A stretch of DNA of 64,000 nucleotides. Origin: Cryptomeria japonica (lineage: Eukaryota > Streptophyta > Pinopsida > Cupressales > Cupressaceae). The stretch spans positions 247,683,218-247,747,217 of the forward strand of contig NC_081406.1 in assembly GCF_030272615.1 (NCBI RefSeq). The letters run 5' to 3'. Shown here piece after piece: positions 1-10,439 of this stretch. Below the pieces are notes generated by a model. The model ran no database searches, had not been told where the DNA came from, and worked only from the letters and a program-made list of their open reading frames with translations. How positions within the stretch are numbered: position 1 is the first letter of the stretch; the number at the start of each line of letters is the position of its first letter. Both the position numbers and the translations under genes were made by a program.

Positions 1-530
1 TTTTTCATCTAGATGTCCTAAAAGGAATGCAATATTTGAAGAAAGAGTTAAGAAACAATTTAAGCCTAATCATAACAGATATCGATTCAAGAAAAGAAAT
101 AAATGCTACATAGCAAATGAGGAAGGAGTAAGTGACGACTCTGAGGATGAACCGACAACAGACTCTTCTAGTGGATCTGACAATGGAAAGGAATGGGTGT
201 TCTATGCTTTAAAAGAAGAAGAACCGGAACCGGCTATCAAGAATGAATAAAAGGCCCTAGCAGCAAAAGTTGAAGACAAGGATGAATGGGTAATTGATAG
301 TGGATGCTCACATCATATGACTGGAGATAAAAGAAAATTTATGTCCCTACAAAAATACAATGGCATTCAAGTCAGATTTGGAGATGGCAAAGCATATATG
401 ATCAAAGGTAGAGGTATTATTTCTTTGGATGGCAAGCATAATACTAATAATTTCTATTATGTAGAAGATTTAAAGCATATTTTTTTAAGTGTTGGTCAAT
501 TGGTGGAAAAGGGATTCCAACTTTAGTTTA
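1..530 (+). pseudogene. copia A: end of gag and aspartic protease
   Basis: The reading frame runs through an acidic, Ser-rich linker with a KEWVFYALKEE stretch into the protease motif WVIDSGCSHHMTGDK at about 286-330. The catalytic Asp of the DSG triad is kept. The protease would cut the Gag-Pol polyprotein inside the virus-like particle. Stops at 248-250 (replacing Glu, judged from copia B) and 524-526 (TAG for Gln) break the frame. It is part of the polyprotein and has no start codon of its own. Confidence 0.85.
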
Positions 531-540
531 AAGATAGAAA

Positions 541-1875
541 ATGCAAAATCATTAACAAAATTAGTTTGGAGATTGCAACCGGTACTCAGACTGGAGGTAA
601 TATCTTTCACTTGAATACAGGTAATAAGACATGTCTAATTGCTCATATTGATGAGAGTTGGTTTTGGCATAAGAGGTTGTGTCATGTTAATTTTGATTGT
701 ATTGTTAAGATCAGTTCAACAAAGGTAGTTAGAGATATACCTAAGATTATAAAGCCTCATAATCCAATATGTAAGGAATGTCAATTGGGAAAGCAAGTTA
801 GAACTTCTTTTAAGAGAATACATGATAAATCTAATGATGTGCTTGATTTGATCCACACTGACTTATGTGGTCTAGCAAGGACTAGAAGCTTTCAAGGTGA
901 TAGATACATCATGCTGATAATTGATGATTATTCTAGATTGATGTGGGTGAATTTTATTTGAGAGAAGTCTAAAGCTTTTGAGAAATTCAAGATCTTTAAA
1001 GCAAAGGTGGAAACATAAACTAGATTGAAAATCAAATGTCTGAGATCAAATCAAGGTGGTGAGTTCACTTCTCATGAATTTAACAGCTATTGTGAGACAA
1101 ATGGAATTAGGAGACAACAATCAACACCCCAAACTCCTCAGTAGAATGTAGTAGTGGAAAGGAATAATAGAACCATTTTGGATGCAACAAGAACTATGAT
1201 GATAGAAGCCAAATTGTCTCACATCTACTGGAGAGAAGCAGTGAGTACAACAGTCTACACATTCAACAAAGTTAACATCAAAGGTGAAACCGGTAAGACC
1301 CCTTTATGAATTATGGTTTGGACATACACCTACTGTTAAATATTTTAAAATTTTTGGAAGTAAATGTTATATCAAAAGGGATGATTCAGTTGGGAAGTTT
1401 GATCCTAGATGTGATGAAGAGATATTTATTGGATATTCAATTTAAAACAAAGAATATAGATGTTATAACAAAAGATTGCAGAAAATTGTGGAGAGTGCAA
1501 ATGTGAAAGTGGATGAGCAATACAAAAATCAATCTATATCATATGATAGGGAACCAATAGTGGAAATGATCATAACTGAACCGACAATGCCTCAACTAGC
1601 ACAAGACACTGAGACAGTTACATCAGTACAATCAAAAAATTCAACTGTGACCGATGATCAGAACAGTGAACCTGAAATTCAGAAGACACCAAGGTATTTA
1701 AGGTTAAATAATTTTGAAGATCAAATCATTGGAGATAGGAACAAGGGAGTTATGACAAGAAGAAGACTCACAAATGAAGAGGTATGTCTTATTTATCAAA
1801 TTGAACCACCATCTGTTATTGAAGCTTGTAAAGATAAACATTTGTTAAAGGCTATGAAAGATGAAATATATTAGA
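541..1875 (+). pseudogene. copia A: GAG-pre-integrase and integrase
   Basis: The zinc-binding GAG-pre-integrase segment (WFWHKRLCHVN, then CKECQLGK) is followed by the integrase core (LDLIHTDLCG, IDDYSRLMWV, then GGEFTS). These carry the HHCC residues and the D,D,E-type catalytic positions of copia integrase. Stops at 959-961, 1016-1018 and about 1144, plus a frameshift near 1303, inactivate it. The C-terminal part, with the VESANVKVDEQY and GVMTRRRL stretches, stays open at 1476-1874 and ends in TAG where related copies have Gln. Integrase would insert the cDNA into the genome. Confidence 0.85.
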
Positions 1876-2860
1876 TAGAGAAGAATGAGACTTGGACTTT
1901 AGTTCCTCGGCCTAAAAATAAGAATGTTATTGGAACTAAATGGGTTTTAGGAATAAACTAAATGAGGATGGTCAAGTTGTAAGAAACAAGGCTAGATTGG
2001 TTTGTAAAGGATATTCTCAAATGGAAGGAATTGATTATCGTAAGATATTTGCACCTGTAGCTAGAATTGAAGCTGTTAGACTATTTCTTTCCTATGCAAC
2101 ATATAAGAACTATAAGGTCTATCAAATGGATGTTAAACGTGCATTCTTGAATGGTGAACTTGATGAAGAGGTATATATTGAGCAGTATGATGGATTTTCA
2201 CTGACAGGTGATAAAGATATGGTTTGCAGGTTAAGGAAAACATTATATGGATTGAAACAAGCTCCTAGAGCATGGTATGCAAGGTTGGATAAATATCTTT
2301 TGAAGCTTGGTTTTACTAAAGGCAGCGCTAATAGTAATTTATATTACAAGATCACTGATGATGATATTCTGATTATTGAAGTATTTGTTGATGATATCAT
2401 TTTTGGAGGAGAAGATAAATTGTGCATGGAATTCTCTAATAATATGAAGAATGAATTTGAAATGTCCATTACTAGTGAGATGATATTTTTCTTAGGTTTG
2501 TAGATTACTCAAACTGACAAAGGCATATTTATCTGTCAAACTAAGTATCCAAGGGAATTGTTGAAGAAGTTTGGTATGGATAATTCCAAACCGGTAAGTA
2601 CTCCTATGGTGACAAGTGAGAAATTATCTATCAAAGATACATCTGCACCGATAAACTCGACAAGGTATAAGTCTATGATTGGTGGCTTGTTATATCTAAC
2701 TCAGACTAGACCAGATATTATGAATGCAATAAGTATTGTTTCAAGATATCAAAGTAATTCTAAAGAAAATCATGAATGTGCAGTAAAGAGGATATTCTGG
2801 TATTTGCAAGGAACAACAAAATATGGCTTATGGTATTCTAGAGAGGATAACATCAGTTAA
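1876..2860 (+). pseudogene. copia A: reverse transcriptase
   Basis: An RVT_2-type reverse transcriptase can be read, with [40 protein letters not shown] and the catalytic box FVDDIIFGG. The catalytic Asp residues are intact, so damage is limited to a small frameshift near 1950 and stops at 2501-2503 (TAG for Gln in GLQIT) and about 2860. The open block 1940-2503 is the longest preserved piece. The domain lies directly after integrase, as expected for copia. Confidence 0.88.
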
Positions 2861-3300
2861 TGTGCATATACAGATTCAGATTGGGTAGGAGATACTGATG
2901 ACAGGAAGAGAACTTCTGGTGGAGCTTTCTTTCTTGGAACGAAATTGGTTTTATGGATCAACAAAAAATAGTCATGCTTTTCTTTATTTATTGCAAAAGC
3001 TGAATATGTTGCAGCAACAACAAATTACACTCAAGTCTTATGGATGAAGCAAATGTTGAAGGATATCAAGGTAAATCATAGTGAGCCGGTAGTTATCTAT
3101 TATGATAACTCTGCAGCTATTGACATGTCTAAGAATCTGGTATTTCACTCTAAGACTAAGCACATATCAATAAAATATAACTTTTTGAACAACAAGGTGG
3201 AAGAAAAGGAAGTCAAATTGGTTTATGTGAATACTAAAGAGAAGATTGCAGATATATTCACTAAACCGCTGTCTAAGGAATAATTTGAGTATTTGAGAGA
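2861..3300 (+). pseudogene. copia A: RNase H
   Basis: The copia RNase H signature is visible: DSDWVGDTDDRKRTSGGAFF, AEYVAATTNYTQVLWMKQML, YYDNSAAIDMSKN, HSKTKHISIKYNF and ADIFTKPLSKE. An internal TAG near 2970 and the TAA at 3281-3283 both replace Gln. The domain would degrade the RNA template during reverse transcription. Confidence 0.85.
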
Positions 3301-3675
3301 TGGGTTAGGGGTATCTACCCTGCTGATAGAAACTTAATTGATGGAGCTTACCATTAGTCTGGTATGAATCATCAACTTTATCCTTTACTTTGGGTTGATG
3401 TAGTGGTGCTACTACTCAGGGGGAGTTTCATAGAATTTTGATATCTATGTCATATCTTTGGCATTGATGTCAAAGGGGGAGAGTTATATGTGAAAAATAA
3501 TGTTTATGGGAGAGAGATTCAGATTAGTTTTAGATTGGATTGCACTCCTCAGGGGGAGTTGCTGGGATTTTTTAGTTTTTCATCGTTATATCTTCTATGA
3601 GAAATATTTGGCACTTCTTGGCACTTAGATGTTTTCTTTTCACATCTAATGTTGCCATCAATGCCAAAGGGGGAG
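3300..3675 (+). promoter_or_regulatory. copia A 3' untranslated segment and polypurine tract
   Basis: The polypurine tract AAAGGGGGAG (3666-3675) directly precedes the LTR and primes plus-strand DNA synthesis in this family. The segment has three further GGGGGAG tracts (about 3418, 3474 and 3551). The arms TTTGGCATTGATG (3457-3469) and CATCAATGCCAAA (3656-3668) are exact reverse complements and flank this segment. Confidence 0.75.
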
Positions 3676-3677
3676 AT

Positions 3678-4769
3678 TATTAGCAATATGGAGGAATTTA
3701 TTATTTATTGCATTGATGTTTTATCATTGATGTCAACACTAGCTGCTATGGTTGGTTACTGAAAGACAGGTTTTGGTTAGCTGTAGAAGATCTTTTATTA
3801 TCGGTAAGGGTTTAAGGTTTTACTAGTAGAGCTTTCACTGAGAATATTTGACAGGATGCACAAGTGGTGTTGGTGCGACTTCTAGATGGAATTCAAGATG
3901 CAAAAGGTGATCCTTGATTGTGCCTCAACTGATTGGAGACATCTCTTTAGCATGGTGGACCCAGATTAGGTCTGGTACCTATCTAGGTTATGGACCGATA
4001 TCATGTTAACGTGTTCTCTACATGTTACCAGGATGTTTTATGGATTTGTTAATGTTTTCCTGGTCTTAAGCCGACATGGAATATCATTATAATATGGATG
4101 TATGTAATTATCTTATTGTAATATCTTTTTAGGTGGCCGACCTAATTGGTCTAGGCCTTAGGGTTTGTATAAATTGATGTAAAATCTCATTGTAGATCGT
4201 GTGTTGTGGTCATGGAATAAAATATCATATGCGAAAGAGATTTGGTCAATCATAGGTGATTGAATTAGGTTTAAGTAAGAAGTCAAAGGCCTCTAGTATT
4301 GAGCTTAACCGGGACTATAATCAGGCATGGTAGATGCTATCTCTGGAAGTTCATTATTTTGGATTTTTATTCAATTATCTTGAGGTGGTTATAACCTCTC
4401 TGTAGTCAATGAGACTCCTTTTTAATGAGCAGTACGCTCTAGGCAGTGTGCCTTCTTGCATGTGTAGGCCCCTTATTATACCACATACTTTCTACAAAAG
4501 TATCATTTGACTGCATAGGTAGGCTTCCCACCATGGTTTTTCCCTTTACCGGGTTTTCCACGTACAAATCATGGTGTTATGTGGTATGGCTGCATTGTGT
4601 TAATTCTCTATTTCATTCTTAAGTTTTATTGCTTACTGGTATTTGTTTCTGCTATTTCGGTATTCAATGTTTATGTGCTCCGGTTAAAGGTTATAAAGTT
4701 GTTTGATTAATATAATATGTTGACAACTGATTCATCCCCCCTCTTAGTTGTCCACCGGTTATCCTAACA
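3678..4769 (+). repeat. 3' LTR of copia A
   Basis: It begins TATTAG (canonical TGTTAG with one change) right after the polypurine tract and ends CTAACA, giving the short terminal inverted repeat typical of LTRs. Internal landmarks shared with the other copia LTRs here are the CCACCATGGTTTTTCCC / GGGTTTTCCACG module near 4530-4565 and GATTCATCCCCCCTCTTAG near 4730. Length is about 1.09 kb. The partner LTR is outside the window, so divergence cannot be estimated. Confidence 0.85.
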
Positions 4770-4775
4770 AATAAT

Positions 4776-5647
4776 GTGGCGGATTTCATTAAAAATCCTA
4801 AAGCTAGCCCTCTTTCCCATCAAGGTCTTATCCTTTTGATTTATGCGTACTGTAAGGTAAAGCCTAAGAAAATTCAAAATGAATTGGGGGATGATAAGGA
4901 GTATGAACCAAGTGATGACCATGGGGATTTCGACTCTAAGGAGGAGGAGAATGCCAGTTTACCTCCTAGGTCAAGGGATAATTCCATGGATCATATGTCT
5001 GATCCTGAGGAGGAGGGTAAGTTATCTCCAAATGAGTATGAAGAACAGGATTCTGAGCCGATGGATTTAGACTCAGAGGATTTACAAGACAACCCGGAAA
5101 CCCTGATTGACTTATTGGGCACTGCAAGGAGCTCCTCAGTTGATCTTTACCATTTCAACAAGTGGACATTCCATGAAATTAAGACTCTGAACTTAAAACT
5201 AAGAACCACGAATGCCAAAATTGAAGAGGGGGAACTTAAGATACACAAAGATAGGAAGATGGAAAAAAATAAGAGGGCTACTCAGGATACAAAAGAGTAT
5301 GCTACTTGGACGGTGGGGGAAAAAAATATTATGTTAGAGATTTTAAAGAAAAATGGTGAGGCAGTGGAACTATTAAAGGGCAGAAATGATTAGAAGAACA
5401 ACGAGATCAACCAAAGATGATGCAAATTGAGGAAGGTATGAAAAAAATTATGGAGAATAGTGCTTCTATGATGAAAATTTTTGTGGTCAATATGAATGCT
5501 TTGGTTTCCAAGCTTGAGAGTATTCATAATGAGAAGAATGTTGTGGATTTGGAAAATGATGTTGGGGCCTCGAGCTTGAAGATGACACCTCTCACCACTA
5601 GGAGAACAAGGCAAAGCACTAAACTGGTGGAAGAGTCTCTTCCATAG
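4776..5647 (+). pseudogene. unrecognised ORF (ORFX), C-terminal part, of the L1-like element
   Basis: The open part 4776-5393 encodes about 205 residues. It starts with a segment containing HQGLILLIYAYCK, continues through a very acidic Asp/Glu/Ser-rich linker (about residues 38-110), and ends in a Lys/Glu-rich, probably coiled-coil region. After a TAG at 5391-5393 and a frame change, the coiled coil continues at 5417-5647 and ends in a basic TTRRTRQSTK stretch. I do not recognise the family. The copy at 48433-49990 shows the same order: HEGL..LI segment, acidic linker, coiled coil, basic TRSRKQEK stretch, then about 250 bp to the L1 tail. The ATG at 4776 is probably internal because the upstream part was displaced by copia A. 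Confidence 0.55.
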
Positions 5648-5894
5648 GACTTGTTGGACCTTAAGGAAGCTACCAAGGCTATGCTGCTACTTGAGAAGGA
5701 GGCCTCCTAGGCTTTATACATTTTTAAGTAGGTGGTCTAAGTTTGTTGTTTTTGCCAACATCTCATTGTCCTTTTGCTGGTCTTTCAGTGGCTGCTAGGT
5801 TTTTTTCTCTTGGTTTGCAACCAGTTTTGTTTCTTAGTCCTAGGTTCTCTTATGATTCTATAATGCTTTATCTTTAAATATTTTATGTCAGTAG

Positions 5895-5935
5895 TTTTGG
5901 GTCCCCTCAAAACCTATTTTTTATTAATCAAAAAC
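5895..5935 (+). other. L1-type 3' tail with stem-loop
   Basis: TTTTGGGTCCCC...CAAAACC forms a short stem around the palindrome GGGTCCC and is followed by an A/T-rich end, TTAATCAAAAAC. The same arrangement occurs at 24578-24601, 31811-31866 (reverse, twice), 50146-50169 and 53407-53430. Confidence 0.7.
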
Positions 5936-6339
5936 ATCAATGCAACACATAATCAATTCCTCCAAATTGCCAACAATCTCCCCCTTTGGCATTGATGGCA
6001 ACACTAGATGTGAAAAACATCCAAGTGCCAAGAAATGATAAACAAGTCTCCCCCAATGGAAGACATCCAACAATCTCCCCAAAATGATATGACAATGAAT
6101 TTCTGAACCAACACACTAAACTCCCCCTATGAATGATATCCTCGTTAAGATTTGTTTTTCACATAAATATCTCTCCCCATTTGACATCAATGCTAGAAAT
6201 CAGACATAAACATCAAAGAAAAGTCATAAAACCTAAACCACACAACTGACTACCCCCCCTAAGTAGTATCCCGACCACATCAATCCGGAAATGAATAATA
6301 GCACCAATAAATGCATACCAGATTGATGCCAATCAACAT

Positions 6340-6760
6340 ATTTCAAGTCTCTCTAGGAGGGGCAGAAACTCCCAATTTGTCTCTGAAGTACTGAAATGAT
6401 TCCTTAGGCAAAGGTTTAGTGAAGAGATCTATAATATGCTCTTTAGTGTTTACATTAACCAGTCTGACTTCATTTGCTTCCACCTTCTCCTTCAGAAAAT
6501 TATACTTGATAGAAATGCACTCTTAAAATAAAATACCAGATTCTTTGATATGTCAATAGCAATAGAGCTATCACAGTGGATAACTACTGGTTCATTACAA
6601 TCCACCCTTACGTCCTTCAACATTTGCATCATCTATAGAACTTGTGTACAGTTAGTAGTAGGAACAACATACTCACCTTCAACAGTAGATAAAGAAGTAC
6701 ATGACTATTTCTTGATTATCCATAAAATAAGTTTCTTTCCAAGAAAGAAAGCTCCACCAG
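6340..6760 (-). pseudogene. copia B: RNase H, degraded
   Basis: Minus-strand reading gives [20 protein letters not shown] at the end of the long RT frame. Broken pieces with EPVVIHCDSS, IDISKNLVF and a degraded C-terminus follow after a stop at 6705-6707. Several stops and frame changes are present below 6705. Identification rests on alignment by eye with the RNase H of copia A. Confidence 0.75.
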
Positions 6761-7718
6761 ATGTGCTCTTCCAATCATCAAAATCTCCATCCCAATCAAC
6801 ATCTATATATGCACATAGTGTAAAGTCGTCATTTTTAGGATACCACAAACCATACTCGGTTATTCCTTGCAAATACCTAGAAATCTTTTTCACTGCACTC
6901 TCGTGATTCTCTCTCGGATCACTCTGATATCTTGATACAATAAAAATTGCATTCATTATATCCAGTCTAGTCTGAGTCGGATATAACAAACCTCCAATCA
7001 TAGATCTATACCTTGTAGGATTTATCAAAGTTGATGCATCATTCTTTGTCAATTTATCACTTGTAATCATAGGAGTACCAACCGGTTTGGAATTTTCCAT
7101 ACCAAATTTATTCAACAACTCTCCAGCATATTTAGTTTGACAGATGAAAATACCTTTATCATTTTGAGTAATCTGCAAACCTAAGAAAAATTTCATCTCC
7201 CCAATCATAGACATCTGAAATTTGTTCTTCATATTTTTAGAGAATTCCATACATAACTTATCCTCACCTCCAAATATGAAATAATCAATAAAGACTTCAA
7301 CAATCAATATGTCATCATCAGTAATCTTATGATATAAGTTAAAGTTAGCAGTACCTTTAGTGAAACCAAGATTCAAAAGATATTTGTCCAATCTAGCATA
7401 CCAAGCTCTAGGGGCTTGTTTCAATCCATATAAAGCTTTCCTTAACTTGCAAACCATTTTTTTGTCATCTAAAAGTGAAAATCCATCAGGTTGCTCAATG
7501 TAAACTTCCTCTTCAAGATCTCCATTCAAAAATGCACACTTAACATCCATTTGATAAACATTGTATTTCTTATGGGCAACATAAGCAATAAATAATCTCA
7601 CAGCTTCAATCCTAGCTACTGGAGCAAAAGTCTCATCACAATTAATTCCTTCCTTCTGAGAATATCCTTTACGTAACAATCTAGCCTTATTCCTCACAGC
7701 TTTTCCATCCTCATTCAT
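6705..7718 (-). pseudogene. copia B: reverse transcriptase (long open block)
   Basis: An uninterrupted 337-residue frame carries the RT signatures [50 protein letters not shown] and a long C-terminal thumb/connection region. The catalytic FVDDIIFGG box of copia A reads FIDYFIFGG here: the second catalytic Asp is Tyr, so the enzyme would be dead despite the open frame. The ATG at the frame start is internal to the polyprotein. Confidence 0.88.
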
Positions 7719-7733
7719 TTGATTCCTAAAAAC

Positions 7734-9110
7734 CTATTTAACTCCAATAACATTCTTATTTTTAGGCCGGGAAACTAAAGTCCATGTCTTGTTCTTCTCA
7801 ATTTGATCTAATTCCTCTTCCATAGCTCTCATCCAACATTCTTCTTTACAAGCTTCAATAACTGATGTCAGGTCAACTTGAGAAATTAAACATGCCTCAT
7901 CAGTTGCCAACCTTCTTCTTGTCATTACTCCTTTGTTCTTGTCTCCAATGATCTGATCTTCTGAATGATTCAACCTTACATACCCAGGAGTCTTCTGACT
8001 TTCTCTTCCTCTACTCCGATCTTTAGTTATTGTTGAATTTTATGATAGTGCCAGGGTAACTAGTTCAACATTTTGTTCTGGTATAGGTGCTACCGGTTTA
8101 GTTATGATCATCTCCACTTCTGATTCTCTCTTATAAGTTCTAATTTGACCTTTGTACAACTCATCCACCTTGACATTAGCACTTTCCATAATTCTTTGCA
8201 ATCTTTTGTTATAACATCTAAATGCTTTTCTTTCATTAGAATAACCAAGAAATATCCCTTCATCACATCTAGGATCAAATTTTTCAATGTAATCATCTCT
8301 TTTAATATAGAATTTACTATCAAAGATTCTAAAATACTTAACTGTAGGTGTATGACCAAACCATAACTCATAAGGTGTCTTACCAGTGTCTCCTTTGATA
8401 TGAAGTCTGTTAAATATGTATACCGTCGTGCTCACAACTTTGCTCCAATAGATATGAGGCAAATTAGCTTCCATCATCATAGTTCTAGCCACGTCCAAGG
8501 TATTTTTGTTCTTTTTTTCCAAAACACCATTCTGGTGAGGTGTCTAAGGAGAAGACAACTGTCTCCTTATCCCATGCTTCTCACAATAACTGTTAAATTC
8601 ATTGGATGTGAATTCACCACCCTACTATGACCTTAAGCATTTAATCTTCAACCATGTCTTTGTCTCAACTTTAGCTTTAAAGATCTTAAACATTTCAAAA
8701 GATTTAGATTTCTCCCTTAGAAAAGTAACCCACATCATTCTAGAATACTCATAAATGATTAGCATGAAATATCTATCACCCTGAAAACTCTTTATTCTAG
8801 TAGGACCACATAAATCAGTATGAATAAGATCAAGAACATCATTAGATTTATCTTGTATACTCTTAAAAGAAGTGCTGAATTGCTTTCCCATTTGACATTC
8901 CTTACATACCGGATTATAGGGCTTCACAATCTTAGGTATATCTCTAACAAACTTAGTTGAATTGATCTTTACAATGAAATCAAAATTCACATGACACAAC
9001 CTCTTATGCCATAACCAACTCTCATCAACTGGTGTAATCAAACATTTATTTTCAGTGGAGTCCAAATGAAAAATGTTACCTTTAGTTTGTGTACCAGTTG
9101 TAATCTCCAA
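7734..9110 (-). pseudogene. copia B: integrase and integrase-RT linker
   Basis: The segment 8625-9110 contains GAG-pre-integrase (WLWHKRLCHVN, CKECQMGK) and the start of the integrase core (LDLIHTDLCGPTR, YSRMMWV). The segment 8040-8522 holds the end of the core (KTPYELWFGHTPTVKYFRIF), and 7734-7973 holds the linker with GVMTRRRL and KNKTWTLVSRPK. Stops or frameshifts near 8625, 8522-8540 and 7973-8040 split it into pieces. Confidence 0.82.
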
Positions 9111-9308
9111 TCCAGATTTGTTAATGATTTTGCATTTTCCATCCTTGAATTATAATTGAAATCCCTTATCCACCAACTGTTCTACACTCAAAATAGTAGG
9201 CCTTAAACCTTCAACATAATAAACATTATCAGTGTTATGTTTACCATTCAATGATATAGTTCCTCTTCCTCTGATCATACATGCTTTGTCATGTCCAAAT
9301 ATAACCAG

Positions 9309-9544
9309 TCAACCATCAAATTCTTGCAAAGATAAAAAGTTCCTTTTATCTCTAGTCATATGATGTGAACATCCACTATATATCATCCATTCATCATTTT
9401 CTTCAATTTTAGCAACAAGGGCCTTTTCCTCATTTTGAATAATAGGTGTCGGAGCATCTTCCTTGATAGCCAAAAATACCCATTCCTTTCCACTGCCGGA
9501 TCCACTAGCTAAACCTTGTGCCGGTTCATCATTAAAATTAGTCA
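9309..9544 (-). pseudogene. copia B: protease remnant
   Basis: The motif MIYSGCSHHMTRDK matches the WVIDSGCSHHM protease core of copia A and E, but the catalytic Asp is Tyr. Upstream (higher coordinates), the KEWVFLAIKED linker runs to the junction with the copia C LTR at 9545. The apparent start codon lies inside that LTR and is not meaningful. Confidence 0.8.
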
Positions 9545-10423
9545 TGTTGGCAATTGACACTCATTGGATTCATGTGTTGTCATTGATGGAAACAAGATTC
9601 TATAGAAGACAGATATGACATTTGGAGGCATACACTGACAGATACTAACATTGGAGTAATCAGGGTCATCACCAACATCAACATGCATCACTTCAGTGAA
9701 GCTGACATCAGTCTGGATCCAAAAAGTTTTATTTATAAAATTATTTTGTAATTATTGTATAGGGTTGACATTGAATTTCTTTTGTACTGTAAGCCGAAAT
9801 AAGGCATATTGTTTGTATAGGGTATATAAGTTAGTTTGTTAGGTCATTTTGACATATGATAAGGGAGAAGAAAAAAGTGATGCAAAGGATATGTATGTAG
9901 GTCATGTGTATGCAAAAGTAATATCATGCTATGATTAGTAGATGTTTTGTAAAGCATTCTTGGAGGAAAGGAGATACCAGTAGAAGGGTTGAGGGTTTAT
10001 GAACCGATACAGAACATAGTTATAACCATAACTCTTTTTGGCATTGCGGATGCATTTTGTGATTTCACCATTATTGTTTTATCTTTGAAAAATCTTGTAG
10101 TTAGTGAGACTCTTTTGTGTTGAGCAGTGTGCCTTCCTACATGTGCATGCCCCCATGCTAAGTAATATCTTTCATATGACTAGTGAATTGATATTGTGGG
10201 TCACAAATCCCACCGTGGTTTTTCCTCTTTGAGGTTTTCCACGTATAAATTTAGTGTGTTATGGTGTTTATTCATGTGGCTAGTTTATTTACTTCATGTT
10301 ATATATTTCTTCATTTATCGGTTTATATGTGTATGTTATAAAAGGTTAAAATCTTGTATTACTAGAAGAATGCTGATTCACCCCCCCCCCCCTCAGTGTT
10401 CTTGGATTCATTGTATTCCAAAA
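9545..10423 (+). repeat. 5' LTR of copia C
   Basis: It starts TGTTGGCAATT, fused to the protease of copia B, and ends just before the primer-binding-like ATTGGTATTAGATCC. Shared LTR landmarks are CCCACCGTGGTTTTTCC / GAGGTTTTCCACG near 10210-10245 and GATTCACCCCC with a long C run near 10375-10393. The end reads CCAAAA where CCAACA is expected. Length is about 0.88 kb. Confidence 0.8.
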
Positions 10424-10438
10424 ATTGGTATTAGATCC
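10424..10438 (+). other. primer-binding site of copia C
   Basis: ATTGGTATTAGATCC sits immediately after the LTR and differs slightly from ATTGGTATCAGAGC, which follows the copia E LTR. Plant copia elements commonly use initiator Met tRNA as primer, and the sequence fits that. Confidence 0.7.
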
Positions 10439-10439
10439 T

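Larger units (their letters stand above)
1..4769 (+). mobile_element. Ty1/copia retrotransposon A, 5' end outside window, degraded
   Basis: The order of parts is end of gag, protease, integrase, reverse transcriptase, RNase H, polypurine tract and 3' LTR, which is the Ty1/copia order with integrase before RT. The 5' LTR and most of gag lie left of the window. The pol frame is broken by about ten stops and at least one frameshift, so the copy cannot make a polyprotein. Most stops replace Gln or Arg codons (CAG, CAA or CGA to TAG, TAA or TGA). The 3' LTR ends exactly where an L1-like element resumes, so A probably inserted into that element. It is similar in sequence to copia B on the opposite strand. 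Confidence 0.9.
4770..5935 (+). mobile_element. 3' portion of an L1-like element carrying an unrecognised ORF
   Basis: Starting at the end of the copia A LTR, this stretch holds the C-terminal part of an ORF also found inside the L1 at 34.8-50.2 kb. A T-rich 3' untranslated region follows, and then the L1 tail (GGGTCCC...AAAACC, then TTAATCAAAAAC). It therefore looks like the downstream remainder of an L1 split by copia A. On the right it abuts, and overlaps by a few bases of microhomology, the LTR stub of copia B (LTR-like AACATCAATGC), so the L1 probably inserted into that LTR. Confidence 0.7.
5934..9544 (-). mobile_element. Ty1/copia retrotransposon B, truncated at both ends
   Basis: On the minus strand the order is protease, GAG-pre-integrase/integrase, RT, RNase H, polypurine tract (reverse complement ATCTCCCCCTTTGG at 5976-5989) and about 40 bp of LTR (ending CCAACA at 5975). 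The LTR is cut off by the L1 tail on the left. On the right, the protease runs directly into the LTR of copia C at 9545, so gag and the 5' LTR are lost. The sequence is close to copia A. Confidence 0.88.
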
